26,363 nucleotides of DNA. Origin: Nitrososphaeria archaeon. GTDB taxonomy: Archaea > Thermoproteota > Nitrososphaeria > JACIWG01. This document shows positions 1 to 8,532 of the stretch, one piece after another. The stretch is taken from the NCBI GenBank assembly GCA_014361085.1, contig JACIWG010000005.1, positions 1 to 26,363 on the forward strand. The letters are read 5' to 3'. Numbering within the stretch: position 1 is the first letter of the stretch; the number at the start of each line of letters is the position of its first letter. Made by a program: the position numbers and the translations under genes. Below the pieces are notes generated by a model. The model did no database searches. It worked only from the letters and a program-made list of their open reading frames with translations, and was not told the DNA's origin.

Positions 1-52
1 CAGAAATATATATTGCAATTCTTTTTAGAAGAAGTGAAGTTCTTCTATTCAA
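1..52 (-). CDS. Second sugar ABC permease (MalG-like), N-terminal fragment
   Basis: Only the first 17 codons lie in the window; the gene runs off the left edge. A TTG at 52-50 opens a frame reading MNRRTSLLLKRIAIYIS, a basic segment followed by the beginning of a hydrophobic helix, as expected at the N-terminus of a MalG/UgpE-type permease. A strong ribosome binding site (GGAGGTGA) formed by the last codons and stop of the upstream permease sits 7 nt before this TTG, which decides the start. Binding protein, permease 1, permease 2 is the usual order of carbohydrate ABC importers, so the identification rests on position, the ribosome binding site and this short peptide. No ATPase gene is visible here. 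Confidence 0.6.
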   Translation of the reverse strand, partial: MNRRTSLLLKRIAIYIS

Positions 53-57
53 CCAAT

Positions 58-915
58 TCACCTCCTTAAAGCCCATAAGATGACTGAAATTAGCGCTAAG
101 AATATGGGTACAGTTATTACAGATGCAGCGGCGGCGGTTCCAACATTAAAATTCGAGAAAGCTTGATGGTATATGTATATTGGGACAATATGTGTAAGAT
201 ATCCTGGACCACCTCTTGTCAAGAAAAATATTGTATCAAATTCTCCGAAAGTCCATATAGTTGAAAGAAGGCATACGATTAACATAACATACTTTATCCC
301 TGGAATGGTAATGTGCACAAACCTTTGCCAAGCACTAGCACCATCTATTTCGGCAGCTTCATATAGGCTTCGAGGTATTGTTTGCAAAGCACCTAAAAAG
401 TTGACCATAAAAAATGGAATACCTTTCCATACATTAACATAAATAATTGATGGAACCACTAAATCAGGTCCAAGCCAAAAATATTTTACACCAAAAAGTG
501 ATTTGAGAATAATGTTCAAGAGACCAAGGTTATAGTCAAAGAACCAGAAGAATATTGCTGCTACAACAAATAAGGGGATACCCCATGGAATAACTGCGAC
601 CGTTCTAACAAAAGACCTTCCCTTAAATTCTTGTGCAAAAAGTATTGCAAAAGCCAATCCAAGAATCAATTTGAAAAGTACAGCTATAATCGTATATAAG
701 GTGGATATGTAAATAGAGTAAGAGAATACTGGATCTCTGATGATCATCATGTAGTTATTAAGACCCGAGAATACAGCTTCATATCCGAATGTTTTCGAGA
801 AAAAGCTTATGTAAATAACATATGCAAAGGGAAAGAATAATACTAAAAATAAAAGAAGAAAGGCTGGCGTTGAGAAGGCATAACCTTCCAACGCCTCCCT
901 AATTTTTAGTTTCAT
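58..915 (-). CDS. Carbohydrate ABC transporter permease, MalF/UgpA type
   Basis: Inner-membrane subunit of a binding-protein-dependent importer, 285 residues with about six hydrophobic segments (roughly 15-40, 70-95, 105-125, 150-175, 207-225 and 262-282). The cytoplasmic EAA loop that docks the ATPase is clear at 186-205 (EAAEIDGASAWQRF, with the closing Pro at 205), the hallmark of the MalF/MalG superfamily. The length is typical of the sugar-type MalF/UgpA/ThuF permeases without the extra N-terminal helices of E. coli MalF. The start ATG lies 3 nt after the stop of the binding-protein gene, and the next permease begins 5 nt past this stop, so the three genes form one operon. The sugar cannot be deduced; oligosaccharide, glycerol-phosphate or a related solute are all possible. 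Confidence 0.9.
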   Translation of the reverse strand: MKLKIREALEGYAFSTPAFLLLFLVLFFPFAYVIYISFFSKTFGYEAVFSGLNNYMMIIRDPVFSYSIYISTLYTIIAVLFKLILGLAFAILFAQEFKGRSFVRTVAVIPWGIPLFVVAAIFFWFFDYNLGLLNIILKSLFGVKYFWLGPDLVVPSIIYVNVWKGIPFFMVNFLGALQTIPRSLYEAAEIDGASAWQRFVHITIPGIKYVMLIVCLLSTIWTFGEFDTIFFLTRGGPGYLTHIVPIYIYHQAFSNFNVGTAAAASVITVPIFLALISVILWALRR

Positions 916-918
916 AGT

Positions 919-2406
919 CTATTGCCCATATGTTTGTTTGAATATTTGCTTTATTTGGTCGCCAACAGTTTTTACTGCAGTGTCAACATCCTTATGGTCA
1001 ATTAAAGTCATTGAGAACAGGTCTGCGATCAAGTAGTTAGCTTGAACAGAATCCATAGCCTTACATGGTTCATTTAATGGATACGAGTAGAAGGTGACAA
1101 TTGGCAGAATGTCCTTGTATACCTGGTAGAGATGACCTACGTTAGGATCCTTAGCGAGTTCATCAGTTACACTCTTATATGTTGGACCTACTGCCATTAG
1201 ACCGCTTAGAATCATCTTCTTGTATTCAGCCTTATTCTTCATCAGGAATATTATTAGGTCCTTCGCTAGATCCTTGTTCTTTGAAGCACTGAATGTGTAT
1301 AGAGGCCACTGTGAACCCCATGTGAATTGGCCTTTAGGTCCTTTTGGAGGGGGCTTTAGAATCGTGTCACCAGCCAATTCCGGATTTCTTGTAACAGCTG
1401 CATAGTATGGTGTTGGACCCTCTATAATGAAAGCAGCGGATTTTGTTAGGTAAGAGTTATTGTTTAGCATTTCATCAGCTTGTAACATTTGTGGATTAAT
1501 TAGACCTGCATTATACCAGTCAATGATACGTTGTAAGTTTTCGCGACTTTCTGGGCTATCAAATTTTACAGCGGTAGAGCTTCTTCCAGTACACATTTCA
1601 CCACCATGTGGCCACCAAGTCAAATACCAGGTTTCAGTTCCATCGTAACACTTTCCTAGGGTGAAGCCTAAAGGATACATGTCCGGGTGGCGTCTCTTAA
1701 CTTCTTTAGCGAATTCAATATAGTCTTCCCAAGTTACTAGTTCATCTGGTTTTCTTCCGACCTCTGTTACAAATGACTTTATTAGATGTAACTGATTTGC
1801 ATGTAGTGCAAGGTCTATTGCATATCTCTTTCCATCAATCGTGTACCACTTCATTAATTTTTCAATGATATCGTCTTCACCTAATTCTTTATAGACATCA
1901 TCTATTGGCTCAATATGCCTTGCTTTAGGATCTTCGGCGAGTAATGCTACAAGGTCACCGCCACCAAATACTAGGTCTGGTGGATTTCCTGTCTCAACAC
2001 CTGTTAAGATCTTCGGTTTTATTTCCATATAAGATGCCGTACTAACTTCTACATCAACACCTCTTTGCGCAGCCCAAACTAGGGTTCTTGCTGTGAGCCA
2101 GTCATTGATTGCTGGTGCATATGTGGACATATAGAGGACTGTTAACTTTGGCTTTTGAACTCCAGTAGTGGTTGTTACTGTTGTAGCTGTGGTTACTGTT
2201 GTAGCTGTCGTTGTAGGCACTGTTGTGGTTACTACGGAGGTTGTTGGAACTGTTGTTGTTGCGGTTGTAGCTGTTGTCACCGTCTGTGTCACAACTGGAG
2301 GGTTCATGGCAACATATGCTGCTGCACCAATAGCAACTAAAGCCACAGCACCAAGACCAACATAAAGAAAACTTCGCCTATCAACCTTTTTAGGTTCCGC
2401 GCTCAT
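919..2406 (-). CDS. Extracellular solute-binding protein of sugar ABC importer, Tat-type signal and Thr-rich stalk
   Basis: Family 1-type (COG1653) substrate-binding protein that would deliver a sugar-like solute to the downstream permeases. From the ATG at 2406 it is 495 residues. A twin-arginine motif, DRRSFLYVG (Arg 10-11), precedes a hydrophobic segment (about 15-34), then a stalk at 39-81 made almost only of Thr, Val and Ala, typical of archaeal binding proteins that stay membrane-anchored and are O-glycosylated. There is no lipobox Cys. The binding domain follows, with the usual PDLVFGGGD and TWEDYIEFAKE segments. A GTG start five codons upstream (2421) is open, but the TATA element at 2431-2438 lies only about 14 nt from it and 28 nt from the ATG, so ATG 2406 is preferred. 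Confidence 0.88.
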   Translation of the reverse strand: MSAEPKKVDRRSFLYVGLGAVALVAIGAAAYVAMNPPVVTQTVTTATTATTTVPTTSVVTTTVPTTTATTVTTATTVTTTTGVQKPKLTVLYMSTYAPAINDWLTARTLVWAAQRGVDVEVSTASYMEIKPKILTGVETGNPPDLVFGGGDLVALLAEDPKARHIEPIDDVYKELGEDDIIEKLMKWYTIDGKRYAIDLALHANQLHLIKSFVTEVGRKPDELVTWEDYIEFAKEVKRRHPDMYPLGFTLGKCYDGTETWYLTWWPHGGEMCTGRSSTAVKFDSPESRENLQRIIDWYNAGLINPQMLQADEMLNNNSYLTKSAAFIIEGPTPYYAAVTRNPELAGDTILKPPPKGPKGQFTWGSQWPLYTFSASKNKDLAKDLIIFLMKNKAEYKKMILSGLMAVGPTYKSVTDELAKDPNVGHLYQVYKDILPIVTFYSYPLNEPCKAMDSVQANYLIADLFSMTLIDHKDVDTAVKTVGDQIKQIFKQTYGQ

Positions 2407-2430
2407 ACTTTTTCCTTTCACTTTTACTGT

Positions 2431-2438
2431 ATATAAAT
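2431..2438 (-). promoter_or_regulatory. TATA box of the ABC importer operon
   Basis: TTTATATA on the minus strand, preceded by an A/T-rich BRE-like stretch. Its centre is about 28 nt before the ATG at 2406, so the transcript would begin almost at the start codon (leaderless). Sequence inspection only. Confidence 0.5.
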
Positions 2439-2512
2439 TTTTTAGTATACATTCTCACTTTATATTGCTAAATTCTTTTTAAGAAAATAAAATATATTTG
2501 AAATAGTTTTGT

Positions 2513-2518
2513 AAAAAA
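2513..2518 (-). terminator. Oligo-T run after the hydroxyacid dehydrogenase gene
   Basis: Six T residues on the minus strand directly after the stop codon of the dehydrogenase gene. Archaeal RNA polymerase commonly terminates at such runs. Weak evidence; other T-rich tracts follow within 80 nt. Confidence 0.3.
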
Positions 2519-3472
2519 TTATTTTATTGGGTATAGTGGTTGTTCTCCGTGTAGGACTCTTAATATTTCTTGTGCTGCTGTTACCGCTAGTCTTTTTCTG
2601 TTTTCTATTGTGTTTGATGCTATGTGAGGTGTTAATATGACATTTTCTAGTTCTAGTATTGGGTCGTCTAATGGTAGTGGTTCTTTATAGAATACGTCTA
2701 GTCCCGCTCCCGCTATCCATTTTTCTTTTAATGCTTTTATGAGAGCTTTATGGTCTACTATTGGCCCTCTTGCAACATTTATTAGATATGCTGTTTTCTT
2801 CATCATCTTCAGTTCTTTTTCTCCTATTAGTCCTCTTGTCTGCTCTGTGAGCGAGCATGAGATTATTATGAAATCTGATTCTTTTAGAAGTTCTTCTAGG
2901 GTTTTATATTCTATTCCGAGCTTTTCTTCCAGCTCTCTTTTTCTTACTATATCTGTGTAAACTATTTTCATTTTGAAACCTTTTGCTCTTTCAGCTATAG
3001 CATAGCCTATTCTGCCTAATCCTATTATGCCTATAGTTTTTCCCCATACGTCAACGCCCTGGAATATGAATGGATCTCTAACTGTCCACTTTTTTGATTT
3101 CATAAAATTGTTTGCTTCACATGTTCTTTTTGCAAGTGTCAAGAGTAATGCGAACGCTTGGTCTGCGACAGTTTCATTTAATACTGGTGCTGTTGTCACC
3201 CATATACCTCTTTCGCTTGCAGCCTTCACATCAACATTATCGTATCCTACACCGTGTCTTGCAATGATCTTAAGTTTAGGTGCAGAATAGATAACATCCC
3301 TGTTTACGTTTTCAACGTTCATTGTGACAAGGAGGGCGTCTGCGTCTGCTACTGCTCTCTTGAGCTCCTCTTCTGTAGGAGGTTTTGGGAACATGAAAAC
3401 GTCAGCTTCCTTCTCCAACAATTTTAGCCCATCTTCATTTATTGGGGCCGTTATAACTACCTTATATTTCAT
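2519..3472 (-). CDS. D-isomer-specific 2-hydroxyacid dehydrogenase (phosphoglycerate / glyoxylate dehydrogenase family)
   Basis: NAD(P)-dependent oxidoreductase interconverting a 2-hydroxyacid and a 2-ketoacid, 317 residues. The Rossmann nucleotide-binding loop is GLGRIG at 151-156. The catalytic triad of the family is complete: Arg235 in NVARGPIVD, Glu264 in FYKEP, and His283 in TPHIAS. It lacks the C-terminal ACT/ASB domains of long SerA proteins, so it is a short form. It could be 3-phosphoglycerate dehydrogenase for serine synthesis, or a glyoxylate/hydroxypyruvate reductase; the sequence does not decide. It lies just upstream of the sugar importer in the same direction, separated by about 110 nt that hold that operon's promoter, so a shared role in carbohydrate breakdown is only an inference. 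Confidence 0.88.
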   Translation of the reverse strand: MKYKVVITAPINEDGLKLLEKEADVFMFPKPPTEEELKRAVADADALLVTMNVENVNRDVIYSAPKLKIIARHGVGYDNVDVKAASERGIWVTTAPVLNETVADQAFALLLTLAKRTCEANNFMKSKKWTVRDPFIFQGVDVWGKTIGIIGLGRIGYAIAERAKGFKMKIVYTDIVRKRELEEKLGIEYKTLEELLKESDFIIISCSLTEQTRGLIGEKELKMMKKTAYLINVARGPIVDHKALIKALKEKWIAGAGLDVFYKEPLPLDDPILELENVILTPHIASNTIENRKRLAVTAAQEILRVLHGEQPLYPIK

Positions 3473-3519
3473 ACTATGGTCTATTATACTTAATTTTGAT
3501 AAAATTTAAAAATTACTAT

Positions 3520-3526
3520 AAAAAAA
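3520..3526 (-). terminator. Oligo-T terminator downstream of the thermosome gene
   Basis: Seven T residues on the minus strand about 50 nt past the thermosome stop, preceded by CCCCC and an A run. It lies between the thermosome gene and the dehydrogenase gene, where a terminator is expected. No convincing hairpin. Confidence 0.4.
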
Positions 3527-3575
3527 TTTTTGGGGGAAAATTATTTCTTATGTTGTCAAGTTTATGTTATACTTT

Positions 3576-5243
3576 TTAATCAGTTTCTGATGGTGGTGTC
3601 GATTCGCCTGCTCCTTTTTCACCTGATGGCTTCGACTCCTTTAGTCTTCCAGCTGCTATGACATCATCTATTCTGAGTATCATTGTTGCAGCTTCTGTTG
3701 CTGCTGCAAGTATCTGTTCCTTGACAATAAGTGGTTCGTATACACCGAAGTTCTTTACATCGTCAACTTTTCCTTCTATAGCATTTACTCCAGCAGTAAC
3801 TTCGCCTTTGCTATGTCTTGCCCTTAGTTCAACCATTGTATCTATTGGGTCCATTCCAGCGTTTTCAGCTATAGTTAGTGGTATTGATTCAACTGCTTCA
3901 GCAAACTTTTGTACTGCAAGCTGCTCTCTACCGGATAATGTTTGAGCGTATTCTAGCAGTTTGACAGCTACCTCCTCTTCTGGAGCGCCTGCACCTAGAA
4001 CTATCTTTGGCTTCATGACAACGTCTCTTACTACACATAGTGCGTCATGCACTGACCTTTCTGCTTCCTCGACAACTCTTTGTGTTCCACCTCTTATGAA
4101 TATTGTTACTGCCTTGGGGTTCTTGCATCCTTCAACGAAAACCCACTTGTCTTCTTCGATCCTTCTTTCTTCAACTAGTTCAGCGTATCCTAGATCGTTT
4201 GGTGAAAGGTCTTCGAGGTTCGTGACAACTCTGCCTCCAGTTGCTCTAGCGAGCTTAGCCATATCACTTTCTTTTGCCCTTCTTACCGCAAGTATTCCTG
4301 CTTTTGCTAGATAGTGTTGTGCTATGTCATCTATACCTTTCTGGCATATTACAACATTAGCTCCCGTAGATGCTATTTTGTCGACCATAGCTTTGAGCAT
4401 CCTGTTCTCCTCTTCTAGGAACATTTTGATCTGTTCTGGATTGTTTATGTTTATCTTTGCATCAAACTCTGTCTTCTCAATCTCTAGAGGACAGTTGATT
4501 AAGGCTATCTTCGCATTAGTTACCCTCTTAGGCATGCCACTGTGAACTACTTCTTTATCTAGTGCAATACCCTTTATGAGCTTGGTGTCGGTTAGCGCGC
4601 CTCCAGCCTTCTTTTCAACCTTTACGTTGTCGATGTCAACCTTAAGTTTACCGTCTTGTTCTTCTACAACAGACAGTATTGCGTCTACAACGAGTCCTGC
4701 AAGATACTCGCTTTCTGTTGAAACGAGCTTTGTTGCCATGCTTGTTTTAGCAACCTTCATTAACCACTCTCTATCCTTTGGATCAACAGTTATAGCGATA
4801 TTGTTCAGTATTTCTTTAGCCTTTTCAGTTGCTTTTTTGTAGCCGTCGACTATGACTGTCGGGTGAACATCCTTGTCCAAAAGCTCTTCAGCCTTCTCTA
4901 GCAGCGCACCTGCCAGCACTACTGCAGAGGTTGTTCCATCACCTACCTCATTGTCTGTTGCCTTAGAAATTTCTACCATGGCCTTAGCGGCTGGATGCTG
5001 CACCTCTATTTCCTTTAATATTGTTGCACCATCATTCGTTATTGTAACATCGCCGAGGCTGTCGACAAGCATCTTGTCCATACCACGTGGACCAAGTGAA
5101 GTCCTAACAATTTCTCCAACAAGTTTTGCTGCAAGAATATTGTTTCTCTGCGCCTCCCTACCTCTCGTCTGGGCTGTCCCCTCTTTTAGTATGAGAACAG
5201 GTTGCCCAGTAGAGGTTACCGCAGGTATTGCTGTTGTAGACAT
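3576..5243 (-). CDS. thsA: Thermosome subunit (group II chaperonin, Hsp60/TCP-1 family)
   Basis: Subunit of the double-ring archaeal chaperonin that folds proteins in the cytoplasm by ATP-driven closure of a built-in lid; 555 residues, the normal length. ATP-site motifs are intact: GPRGMDKMLV (51-60), TNDGATILKE (69-78) and GDGTTSAVVLAG (101-112), and GAGAPEEE lies in the C-terminal part of the equatorial domain. The C-terminus is a hydrophilic tail rich in Gly, Ser and Glu (ending PPSETD) rather than the GGM repeat of some paralogues. It has its own strong TATA box and a leader of about 18 nt carrying GGTGAG before the ATG, in contrast to the leaderless genes nearby, as suits a highly expressed gene. 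Which paralogue it is (alpha, beta or gamma) cannot be told from one copy. Confidence 0.97.
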   Translation of the reverse strand: MSTTAIPAVTSTGQPVLILKEGTAQTRGREAQRNNILAAKLVGEIVRTSLGPRGMDKMLVDSLGDVTITNDGATILKEIEVQHPAAKAMVEISKATDNEVGDGTTSAVVLAGALLEKAEELLDKDVHPTVIVDGYKKATEKAKEILNNIAITVDPKDREWLMKVAKTSMATKLVSTESEYLAGLVVDAILSVVEEQDGKLKVDIDNVKVEKKAGGALTDTKLIKGIALDKEVVHSGMPKRVTNAKIALINCPLEIEKTEFDAKININNPEQIKMFLEEENRMLKAMVDKIASTGANVVICQKGIDDIAQHYLAKAGILAVRRAKESDMAKLARATGGRVVTNLEDLSPNDLGYAELVEERRIEEDKWVFVEGCKNPKAVTIFIRGGTQRVVEEAERSVHDALCVVRDVVMKPKIVLGAGAPEEEVAVKLLEYAQTLSGREQLAVQKFAEAVESIPLTIAENAGMDPIDTMVELRARHSKGEVTAGVNAIEGKVDDVKNFGVYEPLIVKEQILAAATEAATMILRIDDVIAAGRLKESKPSGEKGAGESTPPSETD

Positions 5244-5283
5244 AATTTTCTCACCAAAATCCAGAAACCCTATAAAACTCGTG

Positions 5284-5291
5284 TTTATAAA
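5284..5291 (-). promoter_or_regulatory. TATA box of the thermosome gene
   Basis: A perfect TTTATAAA on the minus strand preceded by AAAA (BRE-like), centred about 44 nt before the ATG at 5243. The start site would be near 5261, leaving a short leader with the ribosome binding site GGTGAG. It lies between the upstream methyltransferase stop and this gene. Confidence 0.6.
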
Positions 5292-5303
5292 TTTTGTTTA
5301 AAT

Positions 5304-6155
5304 TTAGCTTTCCAGCCTTTCAAGCCTAATATCCAGCACCACCTGATCTATCCTTGGCCCAACCTCTCTGACAACCCTTCCACTAACGTCCTCGACTACA
5401 AATTTTTTTCCAAAATCAAGTTTGGGTAAAACTTCTTCAATAACCTCTTCAATAGGCTTACTTTTTACATGAAGGTAAACATGTACTGTTCCACCGTCTT
5501 CCTTCAAAGCTTTTAAGGCGAAGGGAAAATATTCTAGAGCCCTTTCAGGGTAGGGCATAAGTACTCTATCAGCGCATCCGCTTAAATAATATTCTATTAT
5601 CCTTCCCGCGTCACCCAAGAATGCTGTAACCCTATCCTCAACCTTATTCAGGTAAGCGTTCTTTAGAATAAGCTGGTAAGCGTCAGGGTTTAGGTCAATC
5701 GCATAATGTCTTGTCGTCTTACGCTTTTTAGCAATTACTATAGAAAATGTTCCAACACCAGCAAACATGTTAACGATCACTTCATTGTCTTTAACAAGGT
5801 TTGCTATACGTAATCTTTCACCAGACAATCTTGGAGAAAAGTATACTTTTGCAATATCGACATAAAATCTGCATCCGCTTTCCCTATATTCTGTAAAGGT
5901 CCTATCTTCTCCAGCCAAATGTTCGAGCTCCATAAGCCGATATTCTCCTGACACTGGAGAAACTTGTCTAAAAACACATCTAATACTTTTAACATTATCC
6001 AATAATGTTTTCGCAATCAAATATTTTTTAGATAAAAGTCTGTCTGGAATTTTTAATACTGCTATATCCCCTATAATATCAAAGCCTGAAATGACCTCAT
6101 TCAATTCTTCTGGTGAAAGTTTATCCGCTAATATCTTTTTAATAAGTCTACTCAA
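5304..6155 (-). CDS. trm5: Trm5-family tRNA (guanine37-N1)-methyltransferase
   Basis: SAM-dependent class I methyltransferase, 283 residues. Trm5 makes m1G37 in tRNA, which prevents frameshifting and is the first step to wyosine in archaea. Diagnostic segments: FSPRLSGERLRI at 106-117 (the family's SPR..ER motif), SAM-binding MFAGVGTFSI (130-139), acidic DLNP (154-157), and MPYPE (200-204) in place of the NPP/NLP motif of other N-methyltransferases. The N-terminal 100 residues match the small tRNA-contacting domain. The start is a TTG; a TATA box lies about 45 nt upstream. Alternatives within the family are Taw2 (aminocarboxypropyl transferase) or the dual-function Trm5a; the general family call is firm, the subtype is not. 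Confidence 0.85.
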   Translation of the reverse strand: MSRLIKKILADKLSPEELNEVISGFDIIGDIAVLKIPDRLLSKKYLIAKTLLDNVKSIRCVFRQVSPVSGEYRLMELEHLAGEDRTFTEYRESGCRFYVDIAKVYFSPRLSGERLRIANLVKDNEVIVNMFAGVGTFSIVIAKKRKTTRHYAIDLNPDAYQLILKNAYLNKVEDRVTAFLGDAGRIIEYYLSGCADRVLMPYPERALEYFPFALKALKEDGGTVHVYLHVKSKPIEEVIEEVLPKLDFGKKFVVEDVSGRVVREVGPRIDQVVLDIRLERLES

Positions 6156-6196
6156 ATCATACTACACTTTTTGTGTTCCTCGAGCAAACTTTGTAT

Positions 6197-6204
6197 TTAT
6201 AAAG
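6197..6204 (-). promoter_or_regulatory. TATA box of the Trm5-family gene
   Basis: TTTATAAA on the minus strand centred about 45 nt before the TTG start at 6155, giving a predicted leader of roughly 19 nt. It lies directly after the ABCE1 stop codon, so the methyltransferase probably starts a new transcription unit. Confidence 0.55.
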
Positions 6205-6217
6205 TTTTGTAAAAAAT

Positions 6218-8017
6218 TCACTCTTTTTCCTCCAATCTTGTAAGATAATAGTATCTTCCCTCCTCCTTCTGCTGTCTATCAAGTTTGCTTCCCGGCTTGT
6301 TTATTCTAGGCCTGCCAGTAGATAAATCCCTTCTATAGGTTATCTGAAGTGTTTTAAGGAAACTATTCATTCCATCTTCTTTGTTAGAAGGTTTTCCCGC
6401 AAAACCTGATACAGAAGGTTCACCACTAAATATGATCATTCTATCGGAAATGATGTCTATCAACTGGACATCGTGGTCTACAACTATTGCCGTCCTACTC
6501 TTTAAACGAATATACCTTTGTATTATTTTTGCAAGTTCAACTCTGTCTTCGGCATCGATAAAGGCTGAAGGTTCATCTAGGGCGTAAATGTCTGCATTCT
6601 GCAAAAGTGCTGCGGCCACAGCCACCTTTTGAAGCTCTCCACCACTTAATTTTGAAATTTCCTTTTCAAAAAGTTTGTCTACATGAAGTGGAACAATTAT
6701 CTCATTAAATTCTGGTACTGCTGTAACATCTTTTCCACACACGTGGTCCAGAAGCTCTTTAACATACTGGAATCCCTTTGGTGGAGAAAGATACTGTGGC
6801 TTATAGGAGATTTTAGACAGTGATGAAATTTTTCCACTCTCAGGTTTTTCTACTCCCGCCAGCATTTTTAGGAAGGTTGTTTTACCAAGTGCGTTCGCTC
6901 CAACAACACCGACCACTTCACCAAGCCTTAGGTTTCCTTGAGCAACCTTTAGCCTAAAGCTTCCATAGCTTTTTTCCAGCTCACTATATTCAAGCAGTGG
7001 TACTGTATCAATCTTATCCTCTTTCGGCGCATAAACATCAAAGTTTATCTTTTTATCTCTAAATCTAACATTTTCTTCTGGAAGATATCCGTCCAGGAAA
7101 GCGTTTATTCCAGCTCTCGTTGACATAATACTGGAAACTACGCCATAAACTCCAGGCTCACCATATATTATGTGAACTTGGTCGCATAGGTAGTCTAGGA
7201 TTGTTAAATCGTGTTCGACAACGAAGACGCATTTCCCAGTCTTTGCTACATCCATTATAACTTCTGCTACAGCAAGTCTCTGGTATACATCATTATAGGA
7301 TGATGGTTCATCAAAAAAGTATATGTCAGCATCCTTTGCAGCTGCAACGGCTATAGAAAGCCTTTGAAGCTCTCCCCCACTCAATTGGGAAACAGGCCTG
7401 TTTATAGCATTCTCTAGATTAAGTTTTGAAATAAGCTCCTTAATCATATTACGCTGGTCCATCATGTGCAATAGTGTTAAACCATCACCTGACCATACAT
7501 TCGCCAGATTGTATACTGCCTGAGGCTTAACACTTACCCTTAACTCGTCTGATGCAATTTTTTCAAAATGCTCCTTTAATGCTGTACCCTTAAAATACTC
7601 TATCACCTCATCCCAAGATGGCTCAGGAATTCTTCCAAGATTAGGCTTAAGAAGCCCAGATAATATGTTTATTACCGTAGACTTTCCTACACCGTTTCTT
7701 CCAAGAAGGCCTATAACCGTCTTCTCTCTAGGAGCTGGAAGCCTGTAGAGGCGGTAACTGTTTGGACCATACTGGTGTATCTTTTCTTCTGAAAGTTCTT
7801 CAGCCAAGTTGACTATCGATATTGCTTTAAAGGGGCATCTTTTAACACAAATACCGCATCCTGTGCAAAGTATTTCACTGATAACGGGGAAACCGTCTTC
7901 CCCCTTTTTAACTGTTTCCTTACGCATTCTATTTATTGGGCAAACGTTTACACAAATGTATGGACATTTTTTCGGATTACATAGTTCTTTATCGATTACA
8001 GCTATCCTGTGAACCAA
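6218..8017 (-). CDS. abcE1: ABCE1 / Rli1 ribosome-recycling ATPase
   Basis: Twin-ATPase that splits 70S ribosomes after termination, universal in archaea; 599 residues. The N-terminal iron-sulfur domain has both [4Fe-4S] Cys sets (13, 18, 22, 26 and 51, 54, 57, 61). NBD1: Walker A GRNGVGKST (106-114), signature LSGGELQR (212-219), Walker B ending FFDEPSSY (234-241), EHD (268-270). NBD2: Walker A GANALGKTT (373-381), signature LSGGELQK (457-464), DEPSAF (481-486), DHD (514-516). The second Walker A has Ala-Leu where most homologues have Gly-Ile or Gly-Ser, a mild variation. The start is TTG, preceded by GGGGTGA. It lies 14 nt after the small membrane-protein gene, so it ends an apparent three-gene operon with a radical SAM gene. 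Confidence 0.97.
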   Translation of the reverse strand: MVHRIAVIDKELCNPKKCPYICVNVCPINRMRKETVKKGEDGFPVISEILCTGCGICVKRCPFKAISIVNLAEELSEEKIHQYGPNSYRLYRLPAPREKTVIGLLGRNGVGKSTVINILSGLLKPNLGRIPEPSWDEVIEYFKGTALKEHFEKIASDELRVSVKPQAVYNLANVWSGDGLTLLHMMDQRNMIKELISKLNLENAINRPVSQLSGGELQRLSIAVAAAKDADIYFFDEPSSYNDVYQRLAVAEVIMDVAKTGKCVFVVEHDLTILDYLCDQVHIIYGEPGVYGVVSSIMSTRAGINAFLDGYLPEENVRFRDKKINFDVYAPKEDKIDTVPLLEYSELEKSYGSFRLKVAQGNLRLGEVVGVVGANALGKTTFLKMLAGVEKPESGKISSLSKISYKPQYLSPPKGFQYVKELLDHVCGKDVTAVPEFNEIIVPLHVDKLFEKEISKLSGGELQKVAVAAALLQNADIYALDEPSAFIDAEDRVELAKIIQRYIRLKSRTAIVVDHDVQLIDIISDRMIIFSGEPSVSGFAGKPSNKEDGMNSFLKTLQITYRRDLSTGRPRINKPGSKLDRQQKEEGRYYYLTRLEEKE

Positions 8018-8031
8018 TTAAATTCACCCCA

Positions 8032-8532
8032 TTACTCTTCTATCAAACGTGCTGGTATTGGACAGTGGTCACATATTGTACCATTCTCGTAGACGCCGAA
8101 CTCTTGCGCCGTATAAACTTTCTTCAACATCTCCCACACCCTCTCCTCTGAAACATTTGAGCCCAAATGTATTCGCTCATGGTCTATTATAAGGTTCCTA
8201 AACTTGCAACTATTACATTTTTTCCTAATAAAAACTATCCCCTCAACGTATGTGTTGATAATTATTAGCATTCCATAGGCGCCTATTAGAATAAAGAATA
8301 TTATGTATGAAAAGATCCAAAGATATTTTGCAAAAATTATACTTAACCCTATCCATAGTCCAACAAAAAGTGCTCCCAAAAATCCCATAACATTATCTCT
8401 TGTGAGGGAAAATGCTAGGTTTCTTTTATCCAAGTAATGTATCAGCAGCTGTGGTAGTATAGCCAAAATCAGGGGTCCTATGACAACAACCCTATATTTT
8501 TCAGACTTTCCACTCAAACTAAACACTCTCAC
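8032..8532 (-). CDS. Three-helix membrane protein with paired cysteines, unknown function
   Basis: I do not recognise the family. 166 residues. Hydrophobic helices at about 15-33, 48-68 and 72-93 are followed by a soluble C-terminal part with CNSC (106-109), His118, His122 and CDHC (154-157), an arrangement that could bind zinc or an iron-sulfur cluster. The GTG start overlaps the stop of the radical SAM gene in a GTGA tetranucleotide, and ABCE1 follows 14 nt later, so all three are probably translated from one mRNA. This links it loosely to iron-sulfur or ribosome-related work, but that is inference from position only. Confidence 0.75.
   Translation of the reverse strand: MRVFSLSGKSEKYRVVVIGPLILAILPQLLIHYLDKRNLAFSLTRDNVMGFLGALFVGLWIGLSIIFAKYLWIFSYIIFFILIGAYGMLIIINTYVEGIVFIRKKCNSCKFRNLIIDHERIHLGSNVSEERVWEMLKKVYTAQEFGVYENGTICDHCPIPARLIEE

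Noticed and set aside
2160..2290. Tandem repeat or CRISPR-like array on the basis of recurring GTTGTAGCTGT-like units
   Set aside because: The units are irregular, in frame and encode the Thr/Val stalk of the binding protein; there are no spacers of constant length.
3658..5301. Several open frames on the plus strand opposite the thermosome gene
   Set aside because: They are antisense shadows produced by codon bias of a certain gene; no promoters or ribosome binding sites support them.
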